Assembly (NCBI GenBank): GCA_947501275.1
Contig: CANMVD010000010.1
Span: forward strand, 24,165-88,164
Length of the DNA stretch: 64,000 nt
Reading direction: 5' to 3'
Source: an uncultured Tateyamaria sp.
GTDB lineage: Bacteria > Pseudomonadota > Alphaproteobacteria > Rhodobacterales > Rhodobacteraceae
The notes under the pieces were generated by a model. That model was not told where the DNA came from. It ran no database searches and worked only from the letters and a program-made list of their open reading frames with translations. The position numbers were made by a program, and so were the translations under genes. Below, piece by piece: positions 46,353 through 54,904 of this stretch (positions are counted from its first letter, which is position 1; each line of letters begins with the position of its first letter).

Positions 46353-46951
46353 GCCGCGAGATTATTGCCATCCTGCGTGGGATCACCCCGGACGAGGCTG
46401 TGCCAGTGGCAGATGCATTGGTTGCGGCCGGGATCACCCGGATCGAAGTGCCGCTGAATTCGCCTGATCCATTTGACAGCATTGGCAAAATGCTCGCCGC
46501 GCACGGAGATGCTGCAATGATTGGCGCGGGCACCGTTCTGGATGTGCGCGATGTCGAACGCCTGCATGAAATGGGCGCGCACATGGTGGTGTCGCCGGAT
46601 GCGAATGCGGCTGTGATCGTGGCAACGAAACAGGCGGGAATGCTGTCCTTTCCCGGTGTGATGACACCAACCGAGTGTTTTGCTGCATTGCAGGCCGGAG
46701 CGGACGGGTTGAAGCTGTTCCCGGCGTCTTTGCTCGGCGTATCGGGTCTCAAGGCGATTGGCGCGGTGCTGCCTAAGGGGACGAAGACCTATGCCGTCGG
46801 CGGCGTTGGTCCCAATAACTTTGCCGAGTGGTTTGCTGCTGGGATCACCGGTTTCGGCATCGGGTCTGCTCTGTACAAACCGGGCATGAGCGTTGCCGAC
46901 GTAGCGGCCCGCGCGGCAGATATGGTGGCAGCCTACGACGCAGGCGCGTGA
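46349..46951 (+). CDS. dgoA: 2-dehydro-3-deoxy-6-phosphogalactonate aldolase
   Basis: DgoA splits KDPGal into pyruvate and glyceraldehyde-3-phosphate. The 200-aa protein has the class I KDPG/KDPGal aldolase features: catalytic glutamate in ITRIEVPLNSPDPF, the Schiff-base lysine in GADGLKLFPASLLG (about residue 126), and the phosphate-binding GGVGPNNFAEWFAAG. The S-P-D-P and K-L-F-P-A pattern fits the galactonate branch. The start at 46349 overlaps dgoK by 4 nt. Confidence 0.94.
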   Translation: MSREIIAILRGITPDEAVPVADALVAAGITRIEVPLNSPDPFDSIGKMLAAHGDAAMIGAGTVLDVRDVERLHEMGAHMVVSPDANAAVIVATKQAGMLSFPGVMTPTECFAALQAGADGLKLFPASLLGVSGLKAIGAVLPKGTKTYAVGGVGPNNFAEWFAAGITGFGIGSALYKPGMSVADVAARAADMVAAYDAGA

Positions 46952-47787
46952 TGCAGGTCTTCAGTGACGCGCTCTGCGCTCTTGGCGAAGGGCCACTCTG
47001 GCACCCCGAGCGCAAACAGTTGTTCTGGTTCGATATTCTTGGCAAACGCATGTTCTCCAAAGGGGACAGCGGCGGGGGTGGTTGGCAATTCGAAGAGCAG
47101 TATTCAGCGGCGGGCTGGGTGGATCGCAACACGCTTTTGATGGCGTCGGCCACCGGATTCTGGCGCTTTGACATTGCGACGGCCAAACAGGAGCGCATCG
47201 CGGATCTCGAGGCTGACAACCCTGTCACGCGGTCCAACGACGGGCGGGCCGATCCGCAGGGCGGTTTCTGGATCGGGACCATGGGACTGCAGGCAGAGGC
47301 CTATGCCGGTGCGATCTATCGCTATTATCGAGGCGAGGTACGGCAACTGTTTGACCGCATCACGATCTCAAATTCCATCTGTTTTGCGCCGGACGGGCGC
47401 AACGCCTATTTCACCGACACCCATTCGCGCCGCATTCAGAAAGTCGCTTTGGATGCCGAGGGCTGGCCGGACGGCGATCCTGAGGTGTTCCTTGATTTGA
47501 GGACCGAAGAACTGAACCCGGACGGCTCTGTCGTGGATGCCACTGGCAATCTTTGGAACGCACAATGGGGGGCAAGTCGTGTGGCGTGCTACAGCCCCCA
47601 AGGGCAGTTCCTGCGCGCGATTGACGTGCCCGCAAGTCAAACGACCTGTCCGGCCTTCGGCGGTTCTGACCTCAGCACGATGTTTGTGACATCAGCCGCA
47701 GAGGGGGTGCATGAAGACGAGGCGGGGATGACATTTTTCGCGCGGATGGATGTCAAAGGCCAAGCTGAACATCGGGTGATCCTATGA
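46951..47787 (+). CDS. SMP-30/gluconolactonase-family sugar lactonase
   Basis: The 278-aa six-bladed beta-propeller lactonase hydrolyses aldonolactones using a divalent metal. The metal ligands are in the expected places: glutamate in LGEGPLWHPE, NDGRADPQGGFWIGTM, and the asparagine in TISNSICFAPDG, followed by ELNPDGSVVDATGNLWNAQWG. In this operon it should open galactonolactone to galactonate. The ATG at 46951 shares one base with the dgoA stop, and its own end overlaps the GH42 start by 4 nt. Confidence 0.92.
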   Translation: MQVFSDALCALGEGPLWHPERKQLFWFDILGKRMFSKGDSGGGGWQFEEQYSAAGWVDRNTLLMASATGFWRFDIATAKQERIADLEADNPVTRSNDGRADPQGGFWIGTMGLQAEAYAGAIYRYYRGEVRQLFDRITISNSICFAPDGRNAYFTDTHSRRIQKVALDAEGWPDGDPEVFLDLRTEELNPDGSVVDATGNLWNAQWGASRVACYSPQGQFLRAIDVPASQTTCPAFGGSDLSTMFVTSAAEGVHEDEAGMTFFARMDVKGQAEHRVIL

Positions 47788-49715
47788 AACGTACCTTGGG
47801 CGTCTGCTATTACCCGGAGCAATGGTCCGAAGACATGTGGGCCAGCGATGCGGCGCGCATGGCGGATCTGGGCCTCACCTGGGTGCGTATCGGGGAGTTC
47901 GCGTGGAAGCGCATGGAACCCGTCGAGGGGCAATATGACTGGGCGTGGCTGGACCGCGCCATCGACGTGCTGGGGCAGGCGGGTCTGAAGGTTGTGCTGG
48001 GCACGCCCACGGCCACGCCACCTGCGTGGGTTGTTGCCAAACACCCGGACATGTTGGCCGTTGATGCGCAAGGCAACACGCGGGGCTATGGATCGCGCCG
48101 CCATTACTGTTTCTCGCATCGCGGTTATCTGGAGGAATGCCGTCGCATCGTGCGCGCGATGGCCAAACGCTATGGCCGCAACCCGCACGTCGCCGCATGG
48201 CAAACCGACAACGAATATGGCTGCCACGATACCGTTTTGTCCTACTCCGACGCTGCGCGAAGCGGGTTTCAGGATTGGCTGCGGCGTCAGTTCCCCGCAG
48301 CGCAGTCTGCGTGTGGAAATGACGGGGATATCGACGCGCTGAACGCGGCGTGGGGCAATGTGTTCTGGTCGATGGACTATGACAGCTTTGAACAAATCGG
48401 ATTGCCCAATCTGACGGTAACGGAATGCAATCCGGCCCATGTGCATGCGTTCCGTCGGTTTTCCTCGGATCAGGTGGTGGCGTTCAATGCCGCTCAGGTC
48501 GAGATTTTGCGTGCGCACACGGACGCCCCGATTGCGCACAATTACATGGGGCGCGTGACGGAGTTCGATCATTTCAAGGTCGGCGCTGATCTCGATATTG
48601 CATCATGGGACAGCTATCCACTTGGGTTCCTCGAAGATCGCGTGGGCGCGCCCGCTGCGTCTCAGGCGGCATATGCGCGGCAGGGGGACCCGGATTTTCA
48701 GGCCTTTCATCACGATCTCTACCGCGCGGTTGGCAAAGATGGGCGCTGGTGGATCATGGAACAACAGCCCGGTCCGGTGAACTGGGCGCCCTACAATCCG
48801 TCGCCCTTGCCCGGGATGGTGCGCCTGTGGACATGGGAGGCTTTTGCCCACGGGGCTGAGGCGGTGTGCTACTTCCGCTGGCGTCAGGCCCCGTTTGCGC
48901 AGGAGCAGATGCATGCGGGCCTGTTGCGCCCGGATTCGGTTGAGGCAGAGGCCTTTGGCGAAGCGGGCGAGGTGATGGCAGAGCTGGCCGATGCGGCCGA
49001 GGTGAGCCATGTGCAGGCACCGGTTGCGTTGATGTTTGACTATGACGCCGATTGGGCTTGGGCAGTGCAGCCGCACGGGGCGGGCCTGAGCTATTTCGGG
49101 TTGGTTTTTGACTGGTATCGCGCCTGTCGCAAACTGGGCCTGTCGGTAGACATTCTCCCCCCGACAGCGCGTGATTTTGCGGGCTATGCGTTGGTGCTGG
49201 TGCCGGGCATGATGCATATGCCCGACGATCTGAAACACGCGCTGAACAACGCCGAGGCTGAGGTGATCCTTGGGCCGCGCAGCGGCGCGCGCGACGCTGA
49301 TTTCAATATTCCTGTGCCGTTGCCGCCTGCCTGGCCGGGCAGTGACGTGACTGTATCGCGTGTGCAATCCTTGCGCCCTGATACACCCATCGCGTTGGAT
49401 GGCGGCGGCGCTGTCACTGGATATGTCGAACAGATCGAAGGGGGCGGCGACGTGATCCTGCGCAGTGTGGACGGAGCACCCATTGCCGTGCGGTGCGGAG
49501 CGCGCGTCAGCTATATGGCGGGGTGGGGCGACGACACAGCGCATGTGCATCTGATTGAAACGGTGGCCGCGGATCTGCCCTGCCAGCGGATGCCCGAAGG
49601 GCTGCGTCGGCGTGACACGGGATGTGAAGAATTTTGGTTCAACTATAGCTCTCAAGATATTGAATTTGAGGGGGAAACGATCCCTTCGGCGGGTGTTGTG
49701 AGACGGGCGCGCTAG
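47784..49715 (+). CDS. Beta-galactosidase, glycoside hydrolase family 42
   Basis: The 643-aa enzyme removes beta-galactose. It has the GH42 (LacA) barrel: GVCYYPEQWSEDMWASDAARMADLGLTWVRIGEF at the start, the acid/base glutamate in WQTDNEYGCHDT (about residue 147), the nucleophile glutamate in WWIMEQQPGPVNW (about residue 326), then trimerisation and C-terminal domains. No signal peptide, so it is cytoplasmic. It ends the operon; no obvious terminator follows. GH42 enzymes often prefer plant- or alga-derived galactosides over lactose. Confidence 0.94.
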   Translation: MKRTLGVCYYPEQWSEDMWASDAARMADLGLTWVRIGEFAWKRMEPVEGQYDWAWLDRAIDVLGQAGLKVVLGTPTATPPAWVVAKHPDMLAVDAQGNTRGYGSRRHYCFSHRGYLEECRRIVRAMAKRYGRNPHVAAWQTDNEYGCHDTVLSYSDAARSGFQDWLRRQFPAAQSACGNDGDIDALNAAWGNVFWSMDYDSFEQIGLPNLTVTECNPAHVHAFRRFSSDQVVAFNAAQVEILRAHTDAPIAHNYMGRVTEFDHFKVGADLDIASWDSYPLGFLEDRVGAPAASQAAYARQGDPDFQAFHHDLYRAVGKDGRWWIMEQQPGPVNWAPYNPSPLPGMVRLWTWEAFAHGAEAVCYFRWRQAPFAQEQMHAGLLRPDSVEAEAFGEAGEVMAELADAAEVSHVQAPVALMFDYDADWAWAVQPHGAGLSYFGLVFDWYRACRKLGLSVDILPPTARDFAGYALVLVPGMMHMPDDLKHALNNAEAEVILGPRSGARDADFNIPVPLPPAWPGSDVTVSRVQSLRPDTPIALDGGGAVTGYVEQIEGGGDVILRSVDGAPIAVRCGARVSYMAGWGDDTAHVHLIETVAADLPCQRMPEGLRRRDTGCEEFWFNYSSQDIEFEGETIPSAGVVRRAR

Positions 49716-49865
49716 CGTTATTAACACTCGACATCAGCCCGATGGCCCATGTGGCGCGCGTTGCTTTTCACGTTCTGGAAACATCTGCTGTATCTGTCTA
49801 TATGAAGAGAGGCGCCCCGTCGGGACACTGATCACGCGGGGACGTCAGACAAAGGGGAGATTGAT

Positions 49866-50255
49866 ATGGCCCAGACCATCACCAAAAGAGCGAAGGACCT
49901 TGTTCAGGCAGCTGTGTCCAGCGTGCCAGCCATCAGTGTTGATGACGCGTTGGCGCTGGTTGGATCACCTGACCACGTGTTCGTGGATTTGCGTGACGGG
50001 ACCGAGCAGGCCAAAACCGGCGTCATTCCGGGGGCAATCGTATCCTCGCGCGGGATGATGGAATTTCACATCGACCCCGACAGCCCTGCGCACAAGCCGG
50101 CCTTTAATCAGGACAAGACATACGTGTTTTACTGCGCCTCGGGGGGGCGCTCCGCATTGGCGGCACAGGTCGCGATGGACATGGGCCTGTCTCCTGTTGT
50201 CAACCTGACCGGCGGTGTCGGAGCATGGACCAAGGCTGGCGGTGACCTCGAATGA
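49866..50255 (+). CDS. Rhodanese-like sulfurtransferase
   Basis: The 129-aa single-domain rhodanese has VFVDLRDGTEQAKTGVIPGAI, the active-site loop C-A-S-G-G-R-S in YVFYCASGGRSALAA (Cys about residue 90), and VVNLTGGVGAWTKAGG at the end. It could transfer sulfur from thiosulfate or a persulfide in the cytoplasm. AAGGGGAG lies just upstream of the start. The enoyl-CoA hydratase gene follows after 45 bp. Confidence 0.92.
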   Translation: MAQTITKRAKDLVQAAVSSVPAISVDDALALVGSPDHVFVDLRDGTEQAKTGVIPGAIVSSRGMMEFHIDPDSPAHKPAFNQDKTYVFYCASGGRSALAAQVAMDMGLSPVVNLTGGVGAWTKAGGDLE

Positions 50256-50300
50256 TCCAGTGCCGGGATCCTGGTACACCTGTGATGAGAGAGGCGTGCA

Positions 50301-51119
50301 ATGGCCTATGAAGGTGAGCTGACAGATACGGATTTGGTGTTGCGCACAGATACGGACGGCGTCGCCGTTCTGACCCTGAATGCGCCCAAGTCTATCAACG
50401 CCCTGTCCGAAGCGATGCTGCGCGCCCTTTCGGAGACCTTTGACCAGATTGCAGAAGACCGCAGTGTCAAAGCGGTGATCCTGCGCTCTGGCGGAGCACA
50501 TTTCTGCGCAGGTCATAACCTCAAGGAAATGACGGCACGCCGTAGTGACCCGGACGGGGGCTTTCAGTATTTTCAGGACCTCTTTGCGCAATGTTCCGCG
50601 ATGATGCTGCGCGTTGTGCGATTGCCGCAACCTGTCATCGCAGAGGTGAAGGGGATTGCCACGGCGGCAGGGTGCCAGCTGGTGGCGTCCTGCGATCTGG
50701 CTGTTGCGTCTCAGGACGCCACGTTCGCCACCTCAGGCGTGAATATCGGCCTGTTTTGCTCCACACCTATGGTGGCACTCAGCCGCAATGTGCCGCGCAA
50801 GTTGGCCATGGAGATGTTGTTGCTGGGTGAATTCCTGCCTGCGGTACGCGTGGCAGAGATGGGGTTGGTCAACAAGGTTGTGGCGTTGGACGAATTGGAA
50901 AGCGCCAGCATGTCCATGGCCCGCATCATTGCCGACAAGTCCCCGGCTGCGGTCAAAATCGGCAAGCGTGCATATTACGAGCAAATCGACATGCCGCTTG
51001 AGGACGCTTATGCCTTTGCGGGGCGCGTGATGGCTGAGAATATGATGGCCCGCGATGCCGAAGCGGGCATCGGCGCGTTCACCCGCAAGGAAACGATGCC
51101 TGACTGGACGGGCGAGTAG
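50301..51119 (+). CDS. Enoyl-CoA hydratase/isomerase family protein (ECHDC3-like)
   Basis: The 272-aa crotonase-fold protein has the oxyanion-hole region SGGAHFCAGHNLKEM. It also has NIGLFCSTPMVALSRNVPRKLAMEMLLLGEFLPA, which matches the ECHDC3-type subgroup rather than classical FadB-like hydratases. The two catalytic glutamates of true hydratases are not clearly in place, so the reaction is uncertain. It is probably co-transcribed with the rhodanese. Confidence 0.88.
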   Translation: MAYEGELTDTDLVLRTDTDGVAVLTLNAPKSINALSEAMLRALSETFDQIAEDRSVKAVILRSGGAHFCAGHNLKEMTARRSDPDGGFQYFQDLFAQCSAMMLRVVRLPQPVIAEVKGIATAAGCQLVASCDLAVASQDATFATSGVNIGLFCSTPMVALSRNVPRKLAMEMLLLGEFLPAVRVAEMGLVNKVVALDELESASMSMARIIADKSPAAVKIGKRAYYEQIDMPLEDAYAFAGRVMAENMMARDAEAGIGAFTRKETMPDWTGE

Positions 51120-51464
51120 CGCGACACGCGGCGCGACTGAACAGTGCCGCGGCCCGGGATGTCGCCTAGCCGCCCGAGGCTGGCGTTTTGCGGACACAGA
51201 GTGGCGAGGGACTTCCATCCACCAATGCCAAGACTGTAGGGGCTGGCAATGAGCCTGAAGGCACAGCATCGTTGCATGACGATCGTTGACACTGTCGCGC
51301 CTTTGTAATCTCAAACGCGCGAAACCCGCCCCCGCCTGCACAACGGCGTCCGGACATGCCAGTTTCCGCGCAGCCCGCAAACGTAAGTGTATCAGTAAGG
51401 AAATGCTGCGGCTACCAGCGCAAAGCGGATCGCGCTATGCATGTCCAACACGTGAGGGAGCCAA
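51120..51464. other. 345-bp intergenic region without a recognised gene
   Basis: No convincing gene or RNA is seen. The reverse frames here lack typical starts or family motifs. The last 20 bp before 51465 contain GTGAGGGAG, a good ribosome-binding site for the aldehyde dehydrogenase gene. The rest presumably carries its promoter. Confidence 0.5.
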
Positions 51465-52949
51465 ATGGAACAGACACAAATTGATGCCCTGCGCGCCCGA
51501 CCTGTGGCGGCCTTTGATCACCTGATCGAGGGTAAGTACGTGCCTGCGTCGGATGGCGGACGGCTGGACATTATCTCTCCCATTGACGGCACTGTTATGA
51601 CAACGACGGCTGCGGGGACGGTGGATGATATGCAGGCGGCGATTGCGTCGGCGCGCGCCGCATTTGAAGACGGTCGTTGGGCCGCGCAACCCCCGGCGGC
51701 GCGCAAGAAGGTTCTGATGAAATGGGCCGACCTGATTGAAGCCAATGCGTTGGAACTGGCCGTGCTGGGGGTGCGTGACAACGGCACCGAGATTGGCATG
51801 GCGTTGAAAGCCGAACCCGGGTCGGCAGCGGGAACGATCCGCTATTACGCCGAGGCGCTCGACAAGATTTACGGCGAGATTGCCGCAACACCGGGCGACA
51901 TTCTGGGCATGATTCACAAGGAACCCGTGGGCGTGGTCGGAGCGATCATCCCATGGAACTTCCCCATGATGATCGGCGCGTGGAAGCTGGGGCCTGCCTT
52001 GGCGATGGGCAATTCGGTGGTGTTGAAACCTTCTGAGACCGCATCCTTGTCGCTCATGCGTATGGCCGCATTGGCTCTTGAGGCCGGTCTGCCTCCGGGC
52101 GTTTTGAACGCGATCACGGGTGAGGGCCGTGTGGTGGGCGAAGCAATGGGCCTGTCGATGGATGTGGATGTTCTGGTGTTTACTGGGTCAGGGGCCACGG
52201 GGCGACGGCTGATGGAATATTCCGCGCGCTCCAATATGAAACGCGTCTATCTGGAATTGGGAGGCAAGTCCCCAAACATTGTCTTTGCCGATGCGCCGGA
52301 CCTTGATGCAGCCGCCAAGGTCGCAGCGGCGGGCATCTTTCGCAATGCGGGGCAGGTTTGCGTGGCTGGATCCCGCCTGTTGGTCGAAGCCTCTGTCCAT
52401 GATGCGTTTGTCGCCGCCGTTGCAAAGGCATCCGAAGCGATGCGTGTGGGCGATCCGTTGGACGTGAACACTCATATCGGCGCGGTGAATTCCGAAGTGC
52501 AATTGAAGGCCAATCTGAGCTTTGTCGAAACTGCGCGGGCCGAAGGCGGGCAAGTAATCACGGGAGGAGGTCGCATCCTGCAAGAAACCGGCGGCTACTA
52601 TATGGCACCGACGATTGTGACGGGCGTGACCCGTGATGCGACGCTGAGCCAGAAAGAGGTTTTTGGGCCTGTTCTTGGTGTGACCGCATTTGAGACGGAA
52701 GACGAGGCCATCGCCTTGGCCAATTCCACCGTTTACGGCCTGGCGGGCGCTGCCTGGACAGCGAACCTGGGGCGTGCCCACCGCATGGTGCGGGCTGTGC
52801 GCACAGGCGTGATGCACATCAACACCTATGGCGGCGCCGATGCTACAGTGCCGCTGGGCGGTGTCGGTCAATCGGGCAACGGGTCCGATAAGTCCCTGCA
52901 CGCTATAGAGAAATATGTGAACCTCAAGACGGCATGGATCAAGCTATGA
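51465..52949 (+). CDS. NAD(P)-dependent aldehyde dehydrogenase
   Basis: The 494-aa enzyme has the ALDH superfamily motifs: VGVVGAIIPWNFPMMIGAWKLGPALAMGN, the general base glutamate in YLELGGKSPNIVF (about residue 263), and the catalytic cysteine in NAGQVCVAGSRL (about residue 297). EVFGPVLGV and the C-terminal GGVGQSGNGSDKSLHAIEKY follow. The C-terminal end suggests the gamma-aminobutyraldehyde/PuuC-type branch. The substrate cannot be fixed from context. It overlaps the next gene by 4 nt. Confidence 0.92.
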   Translation: MEQTQIDALRARPVAAFDHLIEGKYVPASDGGRLDIISPIDGTVMTTTAAGTVDDMQAAIASARAAFEDGRWAAQPPAARKKVLMKWADLIEANALELAVLGVRDNGTEIGMALKAEPGSAAGTIRYYAEALDKIYGEIAATPGDILGMIHKEPVGVVGAIIPWNFPMMIGAWKLGPALAMGNSVVLKPSETASLSLMRMAALALEAGLPPGVLNAITGEGRVVGEAMGLSMDVDVLVFTGSGATGRRLMEYSARSNMKRVYLELGGKSPNIVFADAPDLDAAAKVAAAGIFRNAGQVCVAGSRLLVEASVHDAFVAAVAKASEAMRVGDPLDVNTHIGAVNSEVQLKANLSFVETARAEGGQVITGGGRILQETGGYYMAPTIVTGVTRDATLSQKEVFGPVLGVTAFETEDEAIALANSTVYGLAGAAWTANLGRAHRMVRAVRTGVMHINTYGGADATVPLGGVGQSGNGSDKSLHAIEKYVNLKTAWIKL

Positions 52950-54181
52950 GTGACGCCAAAACCATTCTGGTCATCGGTACCTATGACACCAAGGATGATG
53001 AGCTGGGCTTTTTGGCGGGTGTGATCCGCGACCAGGGCGGGCATGTCGTGACGATGGACGTGTCTGTATTGGGCGATCCGTCTCAACCCACCGACTATTC
53101 CAAGCATGACGTGGCCAAAGAAGGCGGCAGTTCCATTCAGGCGGCCATCGACAGCGGCGACGAAAACCACGCGATGCAGATCATGGCCAAAGGCGCCAGC
53201 CTGTTGGCCGCGCGTCTCCAAAATGAAGGTAAGTTTGACGGAATGATCGTGCTGGGTGGCACCATGGGCACCGATCTGGCGCTGGACGTGGCGTCGGCCC
53301 TGCCATTGGGTGTGCCGAAATATATCGTGTCCACCGTATCCTTTTCTCCGTTGATCCCAGCCGAGCGGTTGGCCGCGGACACACAGATGATCTTGTGGGC
53401 GGGCGGGCTTTATGGGCTGAATTCGGTCTGCAAGGCGTCACTTTCACAAGCAGCGGGCGCAGTGTTGGGTGCTGCACGCGCGGTTCAGACACCAGACCCC
53501 GACAAGCCCCTGATCGGTATGATGTCCCTTGGCACGTCCGCGTTGAAATATGTGGTCCCACTCAAGCCCGCGTTGGAAGAGCGCGGGTTCGAGGTGGCTG
53601 TGTTCCATGCCACGGGCATGGGCGGGCGCGCATTTGAAAGCCTCGCAGGGCAGGGAGCTTTTGCGTGCGTGTTTGACTTTTGCACACAGGAATTGGGCAA
53701 CTACGTCAACGGGTCCAACATTTCGGCAGGGGCTGACCGTTTGACCAATGCAGGGGCCACGGGCACGCCGCAGATCGTGGCACCGGGCTGCTATGATCTG
53801 GTGGACGTGGTTGGCTGGCAGCCCATAGACGGAAAATGGGACGCGCATTTGAAACATGCACATAACCGACTGCTGACGTCTATTGTGTTGCAAGCGGCAG
53901 AAACAAAGTTGGTCGCGCGTGCCCATTGCGGGCAACTCGCCAAGGCCAAGGGGCCGACGGCGCTCATTCTGCCAGAACACGGTCTTGGCGAATGGGACCG
54001 CGAGGGCGCAGATCTGCACAATCCGGAAGGTTTGGCAGCATTCCTTGCCGAAATTGAAGCTTATGTGCCAGACAATGTGGCGACCTATCGCATCCCGTGC
54101 CACATCAACGATGCCACCTTTGCAGAAAAGGCTTTGGACGTTTTTGACGGTTGGCGCGCTGATGGTTTGATCCCTGTTTGA
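52946..54181 (+). CDS. Tm-1-like ATP-binding domain protein (UPF0261)
   Basis: The 411-aa protein matches the UPF0261/Tm-1-like family: TILVIGTYDTKDDELGFLAGVIRDQGG at the N-terminus, MIVLGGTMGTDLALDVA, and VFHATGMGGRAFESLAGQGAF in the middle. The tomato Tm-1 relative binds ATP and blocks a viral replicase, but bacterial members are metabolic proteins of unknown reaction. Many sit beside a PEP-hydrolase-like barrel gene, which is missing here. The start at 52946 overlaps the aldehyde dehydrogenase by 4 nt, so the two probably act in one pathway. Confidence 0.9.
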   Translation: MSDAKTILVIGTYDTKDDELGFLAGVIRDQGGHVVTMDVSVLGDPSQPTDYSKHDVAKEGGSSIQAAIDSGDENHAMQIMAKGASLLAARLQNEGKFDGMIVLGGTMGTDLALDVASALPLGVPKYIVSTVSFSPLIPAERLAADTQMILWAGGLYGLNSVCKASLSQAAGAVLGAARAVQTPDPDKPLIGMMSLGTSALKYVVPLKPALEERGFEVAVFHATGMGGRAFESLAGQGAFACVFDFCTQELGNYVNGSNISAGADRLTNAGATGTPQIVAPGCYDLVDVVGWQPIDGKWDAHLKHAHNRLLTSIVLQAAETKLVARAHCGQLAKAKGPTALILPEHGLGEWDREGADLHNPEGLAAFLAEIEAYVPDNVATYRIPCHINDATFAEKALDVFDGWRADGLIPV

Positions 54182-54607
54182 TCCGTTGGTCGGGGTAGCT
54201 GGGGCGACCTCAGTCAATCGTGACTTTGCCGCCTTTCCAAAGCATATCTTGGACTGCGGAAAGAAATTCAGCGACGCCTCTCAAAACACAGGAATTTGAA
54301 TCGAAAAGAAGGTCAGACCTCAAAGACTTATTCGCCAATGGCCAACTTGGAGAAACTGCGTGCCGCAAACGACGATTCCGACTGTCTCAGCATTCCGAGT
54401 ATTCGTATCCTTGAAGTCCTAGATTATCTATTCGACGGCGTAGCCGCTCTCGCAAAAAAGGCCTGTGAGACCTCAAGTGTACGTTTCAATGATGTCGTCG
54501 AGTAGTATGCGCTAAACGAAAGAACTCAAAACAAAAATAGATCTGAGTAAGCGTATATATGCGCCAACCAAGCGGGAGCCGACCAGTCTTTCGCGCTTGA
54601 AAACATG
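54182..54607. other. Gap between the UPF0261 gene and the tRNA fragment
   Basis: Apart from the small frame at 54338-54505, I see no gene. The base composition falls noticeably near 54490-54560. This is host DNA expected to lie downstream of the original tRNA-Cys gene. Confidence 0.5.
54338..54505 (+). CDS. Possible small protein before the island boundary
   Basis: A 55-aa frame starts MANLEKLRAANDDSDCLSIP and has a balanced composition with an amphipathic ILEVLDYLFDGVAALAKKACE helix. No family is recognised, and no clear ribosome-binding site precedes the ATG. It lies between the last chromosomal gene and the tRNA fragment. It may be a decayed remnant rather than an active gene. Confidence 0.3.
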   Translation: MANLEKLRAANDDSDCLSIPSIRILEVLDYLFDGVAALAKKACETSSVRFNDVVE

Positions 54608-54655
54608 TGGAGGCGAGTACCGGAATCGAACCGGTGTACACGGATTTGCAATCCA
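54608..54655 (-). tRNA. 3' fragment of a tRNA-Cys(GCA) gene, probable att site
   Basis: Read on the minus strand this is the 3' part of a tRNA: anticodon arm with GCA in the loop, a short variable region, a T arm with ACCGG-TTCGATT-CCGGT, then ACTCGCC-T and an encoded CCA at 54610-54608. The matching 5' acceptor strand (GGCGAGT) and D arm are absent to the right, where unrelated sequence begins. This is the duplicated tRNA end left by an element integrating into the gene. The orientation places the element to the right and the intact gene beyond 64000. Confidence 0.85.
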
Positions 54656-54755
54656 GAAAGAGCGTAAGCGAAAACAACGGCTTAAGGGTGCAAAACACCC
54701 CCTGACAAAAAGTGAACAAAAAGCGAAAGTTTCAAAGCCAAATTCGCCGGTTCAA

Positions 54756-54798
54756 AACGAAAAAGGCCCCGTCACAGCGGCAACTGTGAACCGGGGCC
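54756..54798 (-). terminator. Leftward rho-independent terminator (second of two)
   Basis: GGCCCCG-TCACAG (54765-54777) pairs with CTGTGA-CGGGGCC (54784-54798, with a 2-nt bulge). On the minus strand the stem is followed by TTTTTCGTTTT. No minus-strand gene precedes it. Confidence 0.8.
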
Positions 54799-54804
54799 AA
54801 ATAG

Positions 54805-54842
54805 AAAAAGCCTGTCAGCTTTCGAAGCACATTAGCACAGGC
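54805..54842 (-). terminator. Leftward terminator-like hairpin (first of two)
   Basis: GCCTGT (54810-54815) pairs with ACAGGC (54837-54842), with an inner GCTT/AAGC stem. On the minus strand it is followed by TTTTTCTATTT. It stands in series with the next hairpin to the left. Confidence 0.65.
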
Positions 54843-54904
54843 CAGCGCCACACCGCAAACGCTCAGTCTGCTTTTTCATGGCCTCGGACTTGTGAGGTGA
54901 TCCA

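Noticed and set aside
48603..49727. 374-aa minus-strand frame opposite GH42
   Set aside because: It is a shadow of the beta-galactosidase gene with no family motif.
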